A stretch of DNA of 64,000 nt from Coleophoma eucalyptorum (lineage: Eukaryota > Ascomycota > Leotiomycetes > Helotiales > Dermateaceae): the NCBI GenBank assembly GCA_026120035.1, contig JALRME010000010.1, positions 496,001 to 560,000 on the forward strand, given 5' to 3'. The position numbers and the translations under genes were made by a program. The notes under the pieces were generated by a model. That model saw only the letters and a list, made by a program, of their open reading frames with translations. It was not told the DNA's origin and made no database searches. Below are positions 35,897 through 47,987 of the stretch, one piece after another (positions within the stretch are counted from its first letter, which is position 1; the number at the start of each line of letters is the position of its first letter).

Positions 35897-36619
35897 TCAA
35901 GAAAGAGCACCCTGGACAAGGTTGGAAAATACATCTGAGCCATCATGATTGGCGCGGTCCAGAATTTCATTCGCGGAGTCGTTGTTACTTGCATTAATAC
36001 TGCGGATAACTCTTTTAACCGTGTTGCCAGCTTCTGGCGAAGGGCAGAGACAGAAAAGCGCCTTGAGGATGCTGTAGAACCCTTCAAATCCTTGACAAGT
36101 GACGAGTCGATCTGTGCTTGTTATCAAGAAGTACCAAAGCCCATCGATGAGCTTGTCACTGTAACCAAATGCTTCCCTGTAGGCAGGTCCTCTGCCCGGA
36201 AAACTCAATACCTCACAGATACAGCAGAAGACCTCGACAAATCTAGCCGGATCATTACGAAACAAATTGCCGTACTGATGTAGCCGGCTATTCGAGACCT
36301 GAACCAAGATATCTGCCATTGGAATTGTATCATTGATGTCCCGGATTGCCTTCAGGATAATTGACTTAGCAATGAGGTGTATGTCTGATCCGGACACGAG
36401 CGGATCTAGATCGATAGTCCGTTGTGCTGACTGCTTTGAGAGCTCTGGTAGGTTTCGATGAACATGATGTGCAGAGAAGTAGTAATTTTCGTATGTTTCG
36501 TTAGTCGTGCCAGTGTCTGTATCGTAGTGTATTTCTGTGAGACCAAGTATGACAGGGCCGTTGAAACTTGGCCGTTTGCTTCGTCGATGGGATACCCTTT
36601 GGAATGTGTGAGATAGCAT
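35897..36619 (-). CDS. Orphan ORF, 240 residues
   Basis: I do not recognise this protein. The frame is long for this AT-richer stretch and has ordinary composition: a mostly helical, soluble-looking chain with no signal peptide or membrane helix. Notable segments are GPVILGLTEIHYDTDTGT and FVEVFCCICEVLSFPGRGPA. The ATG at 36619 may not be the true start, because the upstream frame at 36658-36858 could contribute an exon, but I could not find splices that join them convincingly. It borders the AT-rich island and may be a lineage-specific gene or a decaying one. Confidence 0.4.
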   Translation of the reverse strand: MLSHTFQRVSHRRSKRPSFNGPVILGLTEIHYDTDTGTTNETYENYYFSAHHVHRNLPELSKQSAQRTIDLDPLVSGSDIHLIAKSIILKAIRDINDTIPMADILVQVSNSRLHQYGNLFRNDPARFVEVFCCICEVLSFPGRGPAYREAFGYSDKLIDGLWYFLITSTDRLVTCQGFEGFYSILKALFCLCPSPEAGNTVKRVIRSINASNNDSANEILDRANHDGSDVFSNLVQGALS

Positions 36620-36835
36620 GGGATTCTAGACAGTTGGATAGTGCGATAGTCTGACAACTAGTCTTGGAAGAAAGGGAAGATGGCGGAAGAGTACCGAAAT
36701 CTATATTCGATTCTACTGCTAAACAAATTGGTGTCTGCGAGCGAGGATGCATCCCAAGAGAAAACCAAAAGCTGAAGCACTTGCTTTAATGTCCGCCAAT
36801 AGATGATACAAGTCACTTTGGCTTGCTGGCATGCT

Positions 36836-37080
36836 TCATTCATTCCATATCCCTGCACTGTGCTTCCCTTCTAAATCTAAGCCTTTGGCTCGCACAATAT
36901 CAACATCCGCTGTTACACAGTGAGAGTCATAGATGTGATAGCGTGTTGCACCAAGACTGAACTCCAGCATAGAAAGACTCTTTCCCAAGGGACTACCGAA
37001 GGGAATTTGCACCAACAAATTATGGTATGGCTCATACACTACTGGCTTCTTGGGCGTGATGCAACAGTATGATATAGAGC
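36836..37080 (-). pseudogene. Possible gene fragment at the edge of the AT-rich island
   Basis: An open minus-strand frame without a usable ATG reads from a stop near 37080 through ITPKKPVVYEPYHNLLVQIP and TRYHIYDSHCVTADVDIV to a stop at 36836. It looks protein-like but is short, headless and unrelated to anything I recognise. It could be a truncated gene end left by rearrangement, or a chance frame. Confidence 0.25.
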
Positions 37081-37383
37081 CATTTTAAACTAGTATTAGC
37101 ATGTTATTAGGAGGAACTAGATTCTATTCTGATTTGTCTGTGTTCTAAAGAAGCAAAAAATACTATTATATATAATTTATCGATACGCCAAAGGCTAGTA
37201 AATCATTTCACCCAAACTAAAAAATTCATTTGGACGTATAGATAATTGTAGAAAGCTTTTGTCGGTTAATCGTTGGCTGACTGGTAAGGTACGTTCGTAG
37301 TAAGGTTTACAAAAATATAATTATACGTAAAGTATATATTTAAGGAATTACCTATCTATTTATGTTGCAAGCAACGATTTAAG

Positions 37384-37471
37384 GGATCAATAGAGAGGGT
37401 GAGAATTGAGGGTATTGACATTGACATTGTAGAAAGAAGGTGAAGGTCTGCCTGGAGGTCTATATACATGT
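37384..37471 (+). repeat. Dispersed repeat relic, copy A
   Basis: About 85 bases run from GGATCAATAGAG through TGACAT, GTAGAA and GTGAAG to CTGCCTGGAGGTCTAT. The same words occur in the same order and with similar spacing at 49069-49146. Copy B is preceded by a frame ending WINRGWI, reminiscent of a copia-type polyprotein end next to an LTR. That interpretation is weak; the similarity itself is plain. Confidence 0.55.
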
Positions 37472-37842
37472 AGATGCCCGTCGCATGATCACATGACCCC
37501 TTTCTTTCAACAGTTTATCCTTACTTATAAAAATACCTTATTATATTATTAATTTCTAATCTTTTTAGATACAAATATAGTACAAGAAAGTTTGACTTGT
37601 TCCGTTTTACGTACTATCTTATCTTATTTTTAGTTACAGAGTTCGGCAGGAGTAAGCTTCTTTTCCTTTTTGGTACTTATAATATTAGACACTAAAGTAT
37701 CTGTTGGTATACGTTTACAACGGGCAGACCTCGTAATAGCATCATAGGCTTCAATTAAAGGTATGCGGTGTTGTAGGTGGTTGTTGATTCTCTCTATTTA
37801 CGTATATCGTAAATGGGGTTATGTCCCATCAACGAATGTGAA

Positions 37843-37861
37843 CACGTGATTAGATCACGTG
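37843..37861. promoter_or_regulatory. 19-bp inverted repeat carrying two CACGTG cores
   Basis: CACGTGAT and ATCACGTG are perfect inverted 8-mers separated by TAG. Each contains the E-box CACGTG bound by bHLH factors. It lies in the AT-rich island, so it may belong to a dead element rather than a host promoter. Confidence 0.45.
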
Positions 37862-38500
37862 CTGAGCATATATCATTGCAATCCGACAGTATCAAACCTC
37901 TTTTACTTTATGTCTTATACCCTTTTCTCTTCAGTAGACGTACAGAATGATTGAAGTCTTATTGTCTTTAAATATTTCGTCTATATTCAAGGCTGGGTTT
38001 CTACCCTTATCATTGTTTCTAATCTATATGTGAGAGTAAGACTCTATATGAGAATTCCTAGAGACTTATGCTGTTAGTTGCCCATTATTAAAACTTGAGT
38101 ATCTTCTGTTTTTGTCAACCTTGAAAGTCAATTCTGTTTACATACTGCTGTGGATTGACGATAGCTTCAAAGGTGATTGTCCGTGCTTATTTTCGTTACT
38201 AGTGTATAATTGTTGACCGCGCTTTTCGCAACTCGAGATATTTGAATCTCTATGTCAGTGGTTAGTTACAGGACTGGTATTGGTTCCTATTTGGCACGCA
38301 TGAGACTGTGATTTTGTGTCAGTTATCATCAAAGGCAAACTTCTACTGTTATAGAAATTCCGGCTCTTGTTACTATAGCTGTAGATTCTATCTTGAACTC
38401 TTCTCAAACTTTGAAGTAGATCCTCTACACTGATCGCATGTTAATACAATTAATTCTAATTACAATAGTTAAAAAAAACGTGCCAAACCACGCTAGTCAT

Positions 38501-39312
38501 TGTCATCTAAAAAGTCGCGTTCAAACACTCGAGGTTCTTCCATCCTAAAACTCTACTCAACCATCATCAGATTCGATCTAACATCTGTTCTGCCACGCAC
38601 TTCTATTTCCAACTCTCTATCAGCCCTTTCAAAATACCCTCAACAGTCAATAACATCTGTTATTCAAGAAACAATCACAATGCCTCCAACTGATGCCACT
38701 GCTCTACACTCGCTAGAGTCAGCTTCCTCTAGCAGTTCTCTTGCTACCCCAGCAGTAAATCAAGGCTCCCAGGCAAGTTGAAATCTTATCTCTTCTTCGA
38801 TCTATACTTCTTATATTCGATCTACCATTTCTCGTCTTCGATTCACTACTTCTCGTCTTTTGATTATCACATACCTTGATTCTCCATTCGAGCGCTTGTT
38901 CTACGCGTCTCCTACTACTAGAGATTCGCGTCGTAGGATTTCGGGTTCACAGACTTCGATCTACCACGAATCTCTAAGTCAACTTTTTTGCCAGCTCGGC
39001 ACTTCAGGTAGATGCACTTCATACTGTATTTCACACTATAACAGAAGCCTGTTATCTTCTCCCAGAGATTGAGAACTATTCCTGCATAGTCGCTAGGATA
39101 TGTTTAGCGACTGAGATACCTGGGTGAAACCTTCAAAGCTTGTCTCAGAGGTCAACCTGCAGTCAATCGTTGAACTAACTTCAGAGCGACCAAGAAAGAC
39201 TTGTTATCAACTATTCATCCAGTCAGTGACTGAGACACATTTAATTTCAGTGGTTGATCTGAATTCAGCGACTCAAATATATGAACTTTGCTTACATATA
39301 TCACAGGTCAAC
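38501..39312 (+). other. Long leader region of the SANT/Myb-like gene
   Basis: Pyrimidine-rich, with repeated TTCGATCTAC and TTCTCGTCTT words (38800-38880) and several copies of a CAGCGACT/CAGTGACT-like word (39060-39270). It contains the open frame with ATG at 38680 that may be an upstream exon. Otherwise nothing is seen. Confidence 0.35.
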
Positions 39313-40244
39313 ATGCAATCTACAAATAAGCGCCCTAGATCAACCACGATGGCTGCCGAACACACTCATGCCGACGAAGATGGCATGCCCGTCAAGAAGG
39401 CTCGTAGCAACAATCACCGAGACGCTACACCCAGCTGTCTTGCTGAGTTCCTCGACACAGACCACATGATCATCAAGATGAAAGAGGGTGGCAGTACCTG
39501 GGCAGATATCGCTGAAGCTTACAACAAGACGACTGGTAAGAATGTCAGCGTCGACTATGCGCGCAAGCGTCTTCCAAAGCTGCTTGCTGTTCGCCAGAAC
39601 TGGACCGTTGAAATCGTGCGTTTTGCCCATCCTGTCTCTCTTAGGTTGCCACCCATATGCTTACAAAAATATAGATCAACAGCCTTCTTAAGAAAAAGAC
39701 GGTAGTCGACGCCAATGTCGTATTTGGAAAGATTAAGGCCAAGGCGGAATACGAAGTTAAGATCCGTAACTTGGAGAAAAACAAGTGGGTAAAGGTTGCC
39801 AACGCCTTGAAGGAGGCTCGCAATCTAGGCGACGAGTTCTCGAGCTATGCTGTCGAGAAGAAATTCAACGACCTTGTCAAGGCTAAACACATCGACGAGA
39901 AGGGTGTCTACATCGGCCCAGGATCTACATCCTCCACTGACTTTGATTCATCCTCTACGACTGCATCCCCTGTCGGCGAACCCTCTGGTGCTGCTACGGA
40001 CTTCGCCTCTGCTGATGACGAAGGATCATCATCTTCTCCCACCCATTTCCGCGTCAAGGCCAACGGTGGCATCGCACCACCTAACTCTCCCGTTGCTCCA
40101 CCAGCCGTGGCTGAGAACTGGACTGTTACCTATGCACCAGTTCTTAGCTCTTTGTCGCCAGGATATGAGGCTGACGCTGAGGCTGAGATGCCATCTGCTG
40201 CGGGTATCGAGGAGGATGACGATGATATTATGACTGATGCCTGA
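39313..40244 (+). CDS. Orphan protein with two SANT/Myb-like segments
   Basis: The exons are 39313-39615 and 39675-40244, giving 290 residues from the ATG at 39313 (MQSTNKRPRSTTMAAEHTHA). The splice joins QNWTVEI to INSLLKKKTVVDANVVFGKI. Two similar helical segments are seen: TDHMIIKMKEGGSTWADIAE (about residues 50-95) and LEKNKWVKVANALKEARN (about 130-175), the latter with a SANT/Myb-like pattern of a basic helix, Trp and a hydrophobic core. The N-terminus has a KKAR basic patch, and the C-terminus is Ser/Pro/Asp-rich and acidic (EEDDDDIMTDA), as in many transcriptional or chromatin proteins. A Kozak-like ATG at 38680 (MPPTDATALHSLES) could add an upstream exon ending in a GC donor at 38773, but that intron would be 534 nt. 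It is the first gene after the AT-rich island. Confidence 0.6.
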
Positions 40245-40895
40245 ATCTCCATGTGCACGACAAAATCATACGCTTTACGAAGTTCAAGAGTGGTTTCCTT
40301 CTGCGATTCTTTACAGCTTCTGCACTAGAACTCTTCATGTTCCTAGCATTCCTTCTCCTAACTATACATCTTACGGTGGATGATCTGGGTTGGATGGGTG
40401 GTTGTCGTGCATGGCGCTAGCGCTTTGGTGGTTCTCTGCATTATGGTGGTTTATTTTTCGTTCTGCTTCAAATTACTCTTTGCTTTACATATCCGCGTGC
40501 ATGCACCTGGCGCAGAGATTATGTTTACACTGATGATCCTGTGTCTTTGTGATGGAAACAACACGTGGAAATTCTATTATAATGGGAGATGGATGGATTG
40601 CTCTTAGGATTAATTCACACCCTGCATAATACATTATGGAACTGCATATTATGACATGAGGTGATTCAACAAGATCTTCTTCGTGCGGCATACTTGCGTA
40701 TTTTGGACTTGTAAGTTATGATGTGTGGTCGCTTAACTTTTCTTCCCTTACCTCGCCTCATCGGTCCGCAGGCACGGGGGCACGGGCTACAAAGCTCTAG
40801 CACGGTCTTGATGTTCTTCAATTCCCCGTTAAAAAGCTTCTATCACTGAATAATCTCTTCTATCGTGAGGCCGTTGTCAAACGCTCAGATTACCC
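40245..40895. other. Convergent intergenic region
   Basis: About 650 bases between two convergent stops (SANT/Myb-like gene and GH5 gene). Nothing recognisable is seen. Confidence 0.55.
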
Positions 40896-42403
40896 TTAAT
40901 CCTTAACAAGCTCAGCATGAGCACTCATAATAGCATTCAAGCCATCCCTTTTCTTCACCTCCTCAAAGCTAAAGCTCTTAGCGCACTCATCTAGCTCCTC
41001 CATACTCATTCCCTTGAACAACTCTGCGAACTCGACGGAGAAGGCCTGGCTCAGAAATGTTTGCAAAGTAGCACGTTCGATATGCCGTTCCGTGAACCAT
41101 GGGGTTGGATACATATTCTTGGCTTGTGGACATACTTCGTCGATCCATTGCACAAAAGGATCCAGCACGTCAGAGACCTGTTTTGAAGGGTACTTGCCCC
41201 AGGCATCGAGTTGGAGGGCCCGTTTCTTTTTAAGGAACGGTGCAATGGTTTTGTTCCATTTGCTGTCTGGGGAGGTATAGACCATTCCCTGCACACCAAT
41301 GTCTTTGTAAAGCCAGATGGACCAAGGGATTTGGTACTTATCATATATCTCTAGTTGAGCACCTAGTAAGTTGTATCGCTCTTGGTTGATCTCGTCGGCG
41401 TCTGCATCCGTGAGAGGGTCAGAGTAAACAGGTCCGAATTCTCCATTCCAAGCCACAGCTTTCATCTTTTGTTGAAACTGGGCCTTACGGAGAAATTGGC
41501 GCTCAAGCTTGGACTTTTGTTCTTCAGTACCTTTGAAACGTTCACCAGTGGGAAAGCCCATGCCACTGTAGTCGTGCAGTGCGTATGCACAGTTGGGGAG
41601 CACCTTGTCAAATCCTTTCCATTCCATTGCAAATGTATTTCCGTCTAGCCACAAGATGTGATCTGGATCTATGGCTCGTATTTCAGGCTCAAGGCGGTCG
41701 TAGAAAGCAGGAAGGCGGATGTGCTTAGGGTCGCAAGGTTCGTTAATTGGATTGTATCCAGCAATCCTGTAAAGTCAGCCCAATAAATTCAACTCACGGA
41801 ACTCATCGTACCATGGATTGCCTTTATAATGCTTCGCTAGCTCGCACCAGAGCCATACAGTCCGATCTTGAAAATCTTTATGGTCCCAGAACGCGGCATA
41901 GTTTGAAGGATTATCCGAATGCCAGTCAGAGTTATGACCTCCCGGAAGAGCGTGCATATCCAGGATTGTATAGATCTTGTACTTAGCACATAAATCCACA
42001 ACCCTGTCCAAGTGTTTAAATCCACTCTGCCTCAGCACTCTGGGGTTCATATCGTCTTCGAAGTGTCTGTAATTGAATGGCAATCGGATGCAATTCAGAC
42101 CCAAGCTCGCAAAGAATTTTGCATCTGCCTCCGTGAAGAAGTATTCGAGAAATTTATCGAAAAAGAACTCGTATTTTTCTTGGCCTAGTACTTCAAGCAT
42201 GGCAGCTCGGTGCTGAGCTTCGTGCCCAGGATAGCCTGTGATGAAGTTTTCCATGCTTCAAAGACGTCAGTAGGGAATCGAACTGGAGTCTGACGGCTAC
42301 TATACTTCATCCATCCTCCCAGGCCTGCTCCCCGCAGAATGACTGGTTTGCCATTGCTGTCAACGACTTGTTCACCTTGAATTCGAAGTATTCCGGTCGA
42401 CAT
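40896..42403 (-). CDS. Glycoside hydrolase family 5 protein, no signal peptide
   Basis: A retaining beta-glycosidase of clan GH-A. The exons are 42306-42403, 41812-42255 and 40896-41766 (minus strand), giving 470 residues. The start gives RIQGEQVVDSNGKPVILRG, and the splices join GGWM to NMENFITGYPGHE and GNPW to IAGYNPINEP. The acid/base Glu is in NPINEP (near residue 190) and the nucleophile Glu in AWNGEFGPVY (near 293). Other GH5 landmarks are LNCIRLPFNYRHFE, TILDMHALPGGHN and YALHDYSGMGFP. There is no signal peptide, so it is probably intracellular; substrates in this branch (glucan, glucosylceramide or mannan type) cannot be inferred. The C-terminal helical extension beyond the barrel is long. 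Confidence 0.88.
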
Positions 42404-43809
42404 CTTGCTGCGGTATGCAGGTTCAATAAATATTCTTCTGTTTCTCTTTCTTGAGAGCGGATTGAAAGAAATGGTAAGTTAAGCTTAAAACAGCCACCGC
42501 CATAGTAGCGATTGTTTATATGTCTCTACGTGCTGCTGCAGATGGTGGAGAAGCTGCAAAGGACTGCCCCTCGCACTTATACTCTCGCTTGGCTAAAGTG
42601 ATTTGCCGGGCCACCGACTGTGAGAAGAGAACTGAGAGGGCAATGCAGGACAGGCGGGTAAATGCACTCGGCTTTCCCTTTTAGTCAAGCCGAAGTAGAG
42701 TCATTGTGATCTGAGTATTTGTGCGAAGAAGGAAGTATGTCGCAGGATACATGGTATATTATAGGACTCTGAGGGACTCTAATGGACCCGCTTCAGATAC
42801 AGTATCTAGGCACTTATCGCGATGTGGAGCATATCAGGCGAAATCTGGGGTACCAATATCCAAGAGGAGGCTTGCATTGTTTTGTTTTCCATCGGACAAA
42901 GTTTGAAAAAAACTACAAAAAAAATACAGAAGGATTCTCAAGCCTTCCGAATAGAATAATACACAGCCATATGCTGATGGTGCATGGTGCGGTCATCACA
43001 GTCATCACGGCTGTGTGCACTTCTGTTGAGATTACACTTCTTTGTGAGGCACATGGCCGCCCGACAGTTATGGGCTAGACATTCAATGCGAGGCAGTAGG
43101 CTTCAACTCCAGAGGTTAGAAGCCCTTGAGAGTATTCTAGCTCGTTTCTAGACGGCGATCCCGAGTAACAAGAGGGCGGAAAGGCACTCCTGGCACTTGT
43201 GTGCATGTTGAGGAACGATCCAGCCCCTTAGTATGCATTGAGTATGGGTGTTGGAACATAGGATATGGTGTGGCGAAGATGCTACTCAGCATGAACCGTC
43301 TGACTCGCAAACGAACTGGTATGCTTAGAGTGTAGTCGGGTAAGGACAACACCATGCTTAAGAAACCAGAAATCATAACGTTATCAGTCAGGCGGTGAGG
43401 ATCAACGACACGTTTGCGATAAGTGTGACAGAAACTTCCCGTCCAGGTCCAAGCACGATAAACAAATGGACACGCAGGCATTACAGGACAGACCGCTGTC
43501 GCCATACACGATAAGGAACAACAACACGTTTGCGAGTAAGAAGGCATCTGAGTGCCACCTCCGAGAACACAAGGGTACGCAGGGAACTAAGGGAACTAAC
43601 AGGGGAAATGCAGCCGGAAAAGCCACGTAAAAATTATTAGAAATCTATCTTCATTCGTTGCACTGGAGGCGTCGGGCTAGGGTGTCTATGTTTGACGCTT
43701 TCTGTTATCACGTGATGGTGCCGAACGAATCCACAAAATTCTCCCCCCCACCTAGAAATTTCATCTTCTTTCGCATCCAGCTGCAACATCTTCTGCAACC
43801 AATTCAAAG
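42404..43809. other. Divergent intergenic region, GH5 / EF-3
   Basis: About 1.4 kb without a supported gene. The frame at 43137-43547 (minus) is Cys-rich but has no domain. A short direct repeat, ACACGTTTGCGATAAG (near 43406) and ACACGTTTGCGAGTAAG (near 43525), is visible. The last 60 bases form a C/T-rich leader before the EF-3 ATG. Confidence 0.5.
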
Positions 43810-46800
43810 ATGGCCGAAAACAAGAACTCTGTTAAGGTCCTCGAGGACTTGATGTCCAAGTTGACCGTCTCCAAGGCCCAGGAGGAGATCAACGCTGCCT
43901 CCAAGAACTTGGCTACTTTCATTAACGGGGCTATCGAAGAAAAGGATGTTCCTACCCAGTATGTATCCTCTGGTTTCAGTGTCGTACATTTCACCATCTT
44001 GCTCGTATTTATTAAAATTACGACCATGAAAGAATCTACAACAGGCACATCAAGTAGATCTGCCACATGTTAGATTGCGAGAATTGTATCGCCTTCATGG
44101 TTGTGAAGTGGGGTGGCAATCCACGGTCGCATCTCTATTGCAGAGTTTGCACAAGACGAGAATGAACAGATCGCTAACAGAATACTCTTTAAAGGACCGT
44201 TGAAGCTCTCAAGAAGCAGCTCGCAAACAAGAAGGATGCCGCCGTCCGAGAGAAGGCTCTTAACGCCATCCAGGCAATTGCTGAGCATGCCGAAGTCTCC
44301 CCTGCTGTCGAGCCATACCTCGTCGTCCTCCTCTCCTCAGTCCTCGCCGCTGTTGGTGACAAGATAGTCCCAGTCCGAAATGCAGCAAACGCCGCTGCCT
44401 TAGCCATTGCTAAGGCTATCAGCCCAAATGCTGTCAAGCTTGTTCTCCAGCCAGTTATCACTTCCATCTTGGAGGCCCAGAAGTGGCAAGAGAAGATCAC
44501 TGGTCTTACCTTCATTGAGGAGCTCGTCAAGACCTCTCCAGCACAACTCGCTCTCCGTGTTCCAGAACTCATCCCAGTCATCTCTGAGTCTATGTGGGAC
44601 ACCAAGCCCGAAGTCAAGAAGATGGCTTACGGTACCATGGAGAAGGTCTGCGGACTTATTGTCAACAAGGATATCGACCGTTTCATTCCTGAGCTCATCA
44701 AGTGTATTGCCAAGCCAGAGAACGTCCCAGAGACCGTTCACTTGCTCGGTGCTACCACCTTCGTCACTGATGTCCACGAGCCAACTCTTGCCATTATGGT
44801 TCCTCTTCTCGATCGTGGTCTCGCTGAGCGTGAGACTGCTATCAAGCGAAAGTCTGCCGTCATTGTTGACAACATGTGCAAGCTTGTCGAAGACCCTAAC
44901 ATCGTTGCCGCTTTCTTGCCAAAGCTTATTCCTGGTTTGACTAAGAACTACGAGAACTTGGCTGATCCTGAGGCTCGTGAGAAGACCAAGCAAGGTCTTG
45001 ACACCCTCAAGCGCGTTGGTGCCGTTGGCCCAGACGGAAAATTCCCTGAGGTTTCCCACGCTGGTGACGTTGCCACCGTTCTTGCCATTCTTAAGGAGAT
45101 CCTCTCCACCAAGCACAAGAATGCTCTCAAATTCGAGCCAGCCCTCGAATACATCTCTGCCATCGCTGGTCAACTCATTGACGAGAAGGATGCCGACACT
45201 CACAGCTGGACCAGCAACCTCAAGCCATATATCGCCACTCTCATTGGTGAGGGCGAGGCTCAAGCCGTTGTTGATGCTCTCCGAAAGAAGGCCTCTCCTG
45301 GTGCTGAGGCTGAGGATGCCGAGGAGGCTGACGACGAGGAGGGTGAGGATCTTTGCAACTGCACATTCAACTTGGCCTACGGTGCTAAGATTCTTCTCAA
45401 CCAAACTCATCTCCGTCTTAAGCGTGGTCAGCGTTACGGTCTTTGCGGTCCTAACGGTTCCGGAAAGTCCACCCTTATGCGCGCCATCAACAACGAGCAA
45501 GTCGAGGGTTTCCCAAAGAAGAGCGAGGTCAAGACCGTCTTCGTTGAGCACGATCTCGACTCTGCCGATACTGAGCAGACCACCATTGCCTGGACCATGA
45601 AGAAGCTTGCTGAGGTTGGTGTTACCACCTCCCAAGCCGAGGTTGAGAAGCAATTGGGTGAGTTCGGTTTCACCCCTGAGATGACCAGCAACTTGATCAC
45701 CGCCCTCTCTGGAGGTTGGAAGATGAAGTTGGCTTTGGCCCGTGCTGTGTTCGAAGACCCAGATATTCTGTTGCTCGATGAGCCTACCAACCATTTGGAT
45801 GTCAAGAACGTCAAGTGGCTCGAGGAGTACCTCCAAAAGTCCCCCTGCACATCCATCATCGTCTCCCACGACAGTGCTTTCTTGGACAATGTCTGCCAAC
45901 ACATCATCCACTACGAGCGTTACAAGCTTAAGCGTTACCGCGGAAACTTGAAGGAGTTCGTCAAGAAGTGCCCATCGGCCAAGTCCTACTACGAGCTCGG
46001 TGCCTCCGAGATGGAGTTCAAGTTCCCAGAGCCAGGTTTCCTTGAGGGTGTCAAGACCAAGGCCAAGGCCATCGTCCGTGTCAGCAAGATGTCCTTCCAA
46101 TACCCCGGTACCCCCAAGCCCCAAATCTCCGACATCTCCTTCCAGTGCTCTCTTGGTTCCCGTATTGCCGTCATTGGTCCCAACGGTGCTGGTAAATCCA
46201 CTCTTATCAACGTCTTGACAGGTGAGCTTATCCCCACCTCCGGTGATGTCTACACCCACGAGAACATCCGTATCGCCTACATCAAGCAACACGCTTTCGC
46301 CCACATTGATCACCACTTGGAGAAGACTCCTTCCGAGTACATCCAATGGCGTTTCCAGACTGGCGAGGATCGTGAGACTATGGATCGTGCCAACAAGATC
46401 GTCACCGATGAGGACGAGAAGGCCATGGACAAGATCTACAAGATCGAGGGCACTCAACGTCGTGTCATTGGTATCCACTCTCGTCGTAAGTTCAAGAACT
46501 CTTACGAGTACGAGTGTTCCTTCGCTCTTGGTGAGAACGTCGGCATGAAGAACGAGCGATGGGTTCCTATGATGACTGCCGACAACGCCTGGATCCCACG
46601 TACCGAGATCATGACCTCCCATCAAAAGATGGTTGCCGAGGTTGATCAGAAGGAGGCTCTTGCCAGTGGTCAATTCAGACCTCTGGTCCGAAAGGAAATC
46701 GAGCAGCACTGCGCCAACTTCGGTCTCGACGCTGAGTTGGTTTCCCACTCCCGTATGTTGGGTCTCTCTGGTGGTCAACGTGTCAAGGTCGTTCTCGCTG

Positions 46801-47321
46801 CTTGCTCTTGGCAACGACCTCACTTGATCGTTCTCGACGAGCCTACCAACTACTTGGACCGTGACTCCTTGGGAGCTCTGTCCAAGGCCCTCAAGGCCTT
46901 CGAGGGTGGTGTTATCATTATTACTCACTCTGCCGAGTTCACCAAGGATTTGACCGAGGAAGTCTGGGCTGTCGTTGACGGAAAGATGACTCCATCTGTA
47001 AGTCCCACCTCATACCAAATCACATGATCAGAATATCTCGCTAATTTTTATCAGGGTCACAACTGGGTTCAAGGTCAAGGTGCCGGCCCTCGATTGAAGG
47101 GTGACGACGACGAAGAAGAGGAGAAGTTTGATGCTATGGGAAATAAGATAGTTTCGACAAAGAAGGCCAAGAAGCTTACTTCTGCTGAATTACGCAAGAA
47201 GAAGAAGGACAGAATGGCACGAAGAAAGCGAGGCGAGGTAAGTGATCTTATGGCGATCGGAATCGAAATATATCAGAAATTAACACTATTATAGGAGGTT
47301 TTCACCGATGAGGATGAATAG
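43810..47321 (+). CDS. TEF3: Translation elongation factor 3 (eEF3)
   Basis: The fungal ribosome-bound ATPase that releases E-site tRNA during elongation. The exons are 43810-43958, 44195-46997, 47055-47237 and 47295-47321, giving 1053 residues. N-terminal HEAT repeats (about 1-310) are followed by two ABC cassettes. Cassette 1 has GPNGSGKST (near 467), [14 protein letters not shown] and [11 protein letters not shown]. Cassette 2 has GPNGAGKST (near 710), LSGGQRVKV and [10 protein letters not shown], with the chromodomain-like insertion between its Walker A and signature. The tail is lysine-rich ([20 protein letters not shown]) and ends EVFTDEDE. Codon use is strongly biased toward C-ending codons, as expected for a very highly expressed gene; this bias also creates a 842-codon antisense frame that is not a gene. 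The first intron is 236 nt, long for the window. Confidence 0.97.
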
Positions 47322-47987
47322 AGATATAAAGTCACGTAAAAATATTTTCACGTTGATAAATATCGCGTGTTCTTCCTGACAAACATACCTTCCCGGTTAG
47401 CTGTGGGGTAGCCGACAAAAGCTTTTACAATTTTCTACACGTCCAAATGAAGTTGTTGGTTCGGGTGAAATGCTTTGCTGGGCTTTGGCGCATCGATAAA
47501 TGACATTGCCTTGCTGTTTTTGTTCTTCGTTCTTTAGAACATAGATGAATCAAAATAGAATCGATTCCTTCTAATGATATTTGTACTGGTGAGATAGATT
47601 ACTATGTAGTCTTGACCTCTAAATCAAGTATGACTAAAGTGATTAAGCTATTGATGTCATGGAATTACAGATTGCCTGCTGGGTTCGACATACAACGGTC
47701 ATTCTATGGCCTTAAGCATTTGTAAGCTAGTCAGCCAAAGAGGCCTCAGTGACGAGTTAAGCTAGGTCGCGACCAACGAAGCACTTGAACCAAGGCAATT
47801 TGTTGGTTTTATTTCGTTTTATAATTTCTATTGCGGCCGTTCGGGCTCCGTCTTGGCTTGCAATAAATAACTACAGGCAAAATGTAATGTCCCCAATCGA
47901 ACCTGCTCGTCCTGCTCCAATTTACCAGCTCAGAGCCGCTTCCTCTACACAGTTATTCTTCCCACTCCATGGCACTTGCGCTATCGC
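47322..47987. other. Convergent intergenic region, EF-3 / TPR-like gene
   Basis: About 670 bases of 3' flanking sequence. No gene or RNA is recognised. Confidence 0.55.

Larger units (their letters stand above)
37081..38500. repeat. AT-rich, gene-poor island
   Basis: By eye this 1.4 kb is clearly richer in A and T than its flanks, with many TATATA/TTATAA runs, and no frame above about 60 codons is credible. Such islands in moulds are usually old transposable-element sequence, often altered by repeat-induced point mutation. A segment (37384-37471) matches one at 49069-49146, which supports a repeat origin. No transposase or reverse transcriptase remains readable. Confidence 0.5.

Noticed and set aside
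43137..43626. Cys-rich minus-strand frames resembling a secreted effector
   Set aside because: There is no proper signal peptide plus ATG, the Cys pattern is irregular, and short direct repeats suggest non-coding sequence.
44400..46928. An 842-codon open frame antisense to EF-3
   Set aside because: It mirrors the EF-3 exon exactly, has no domain, and is explained by the strong C-ending codon bias of a highly expressed gene, which removes stops from this antisense frame.
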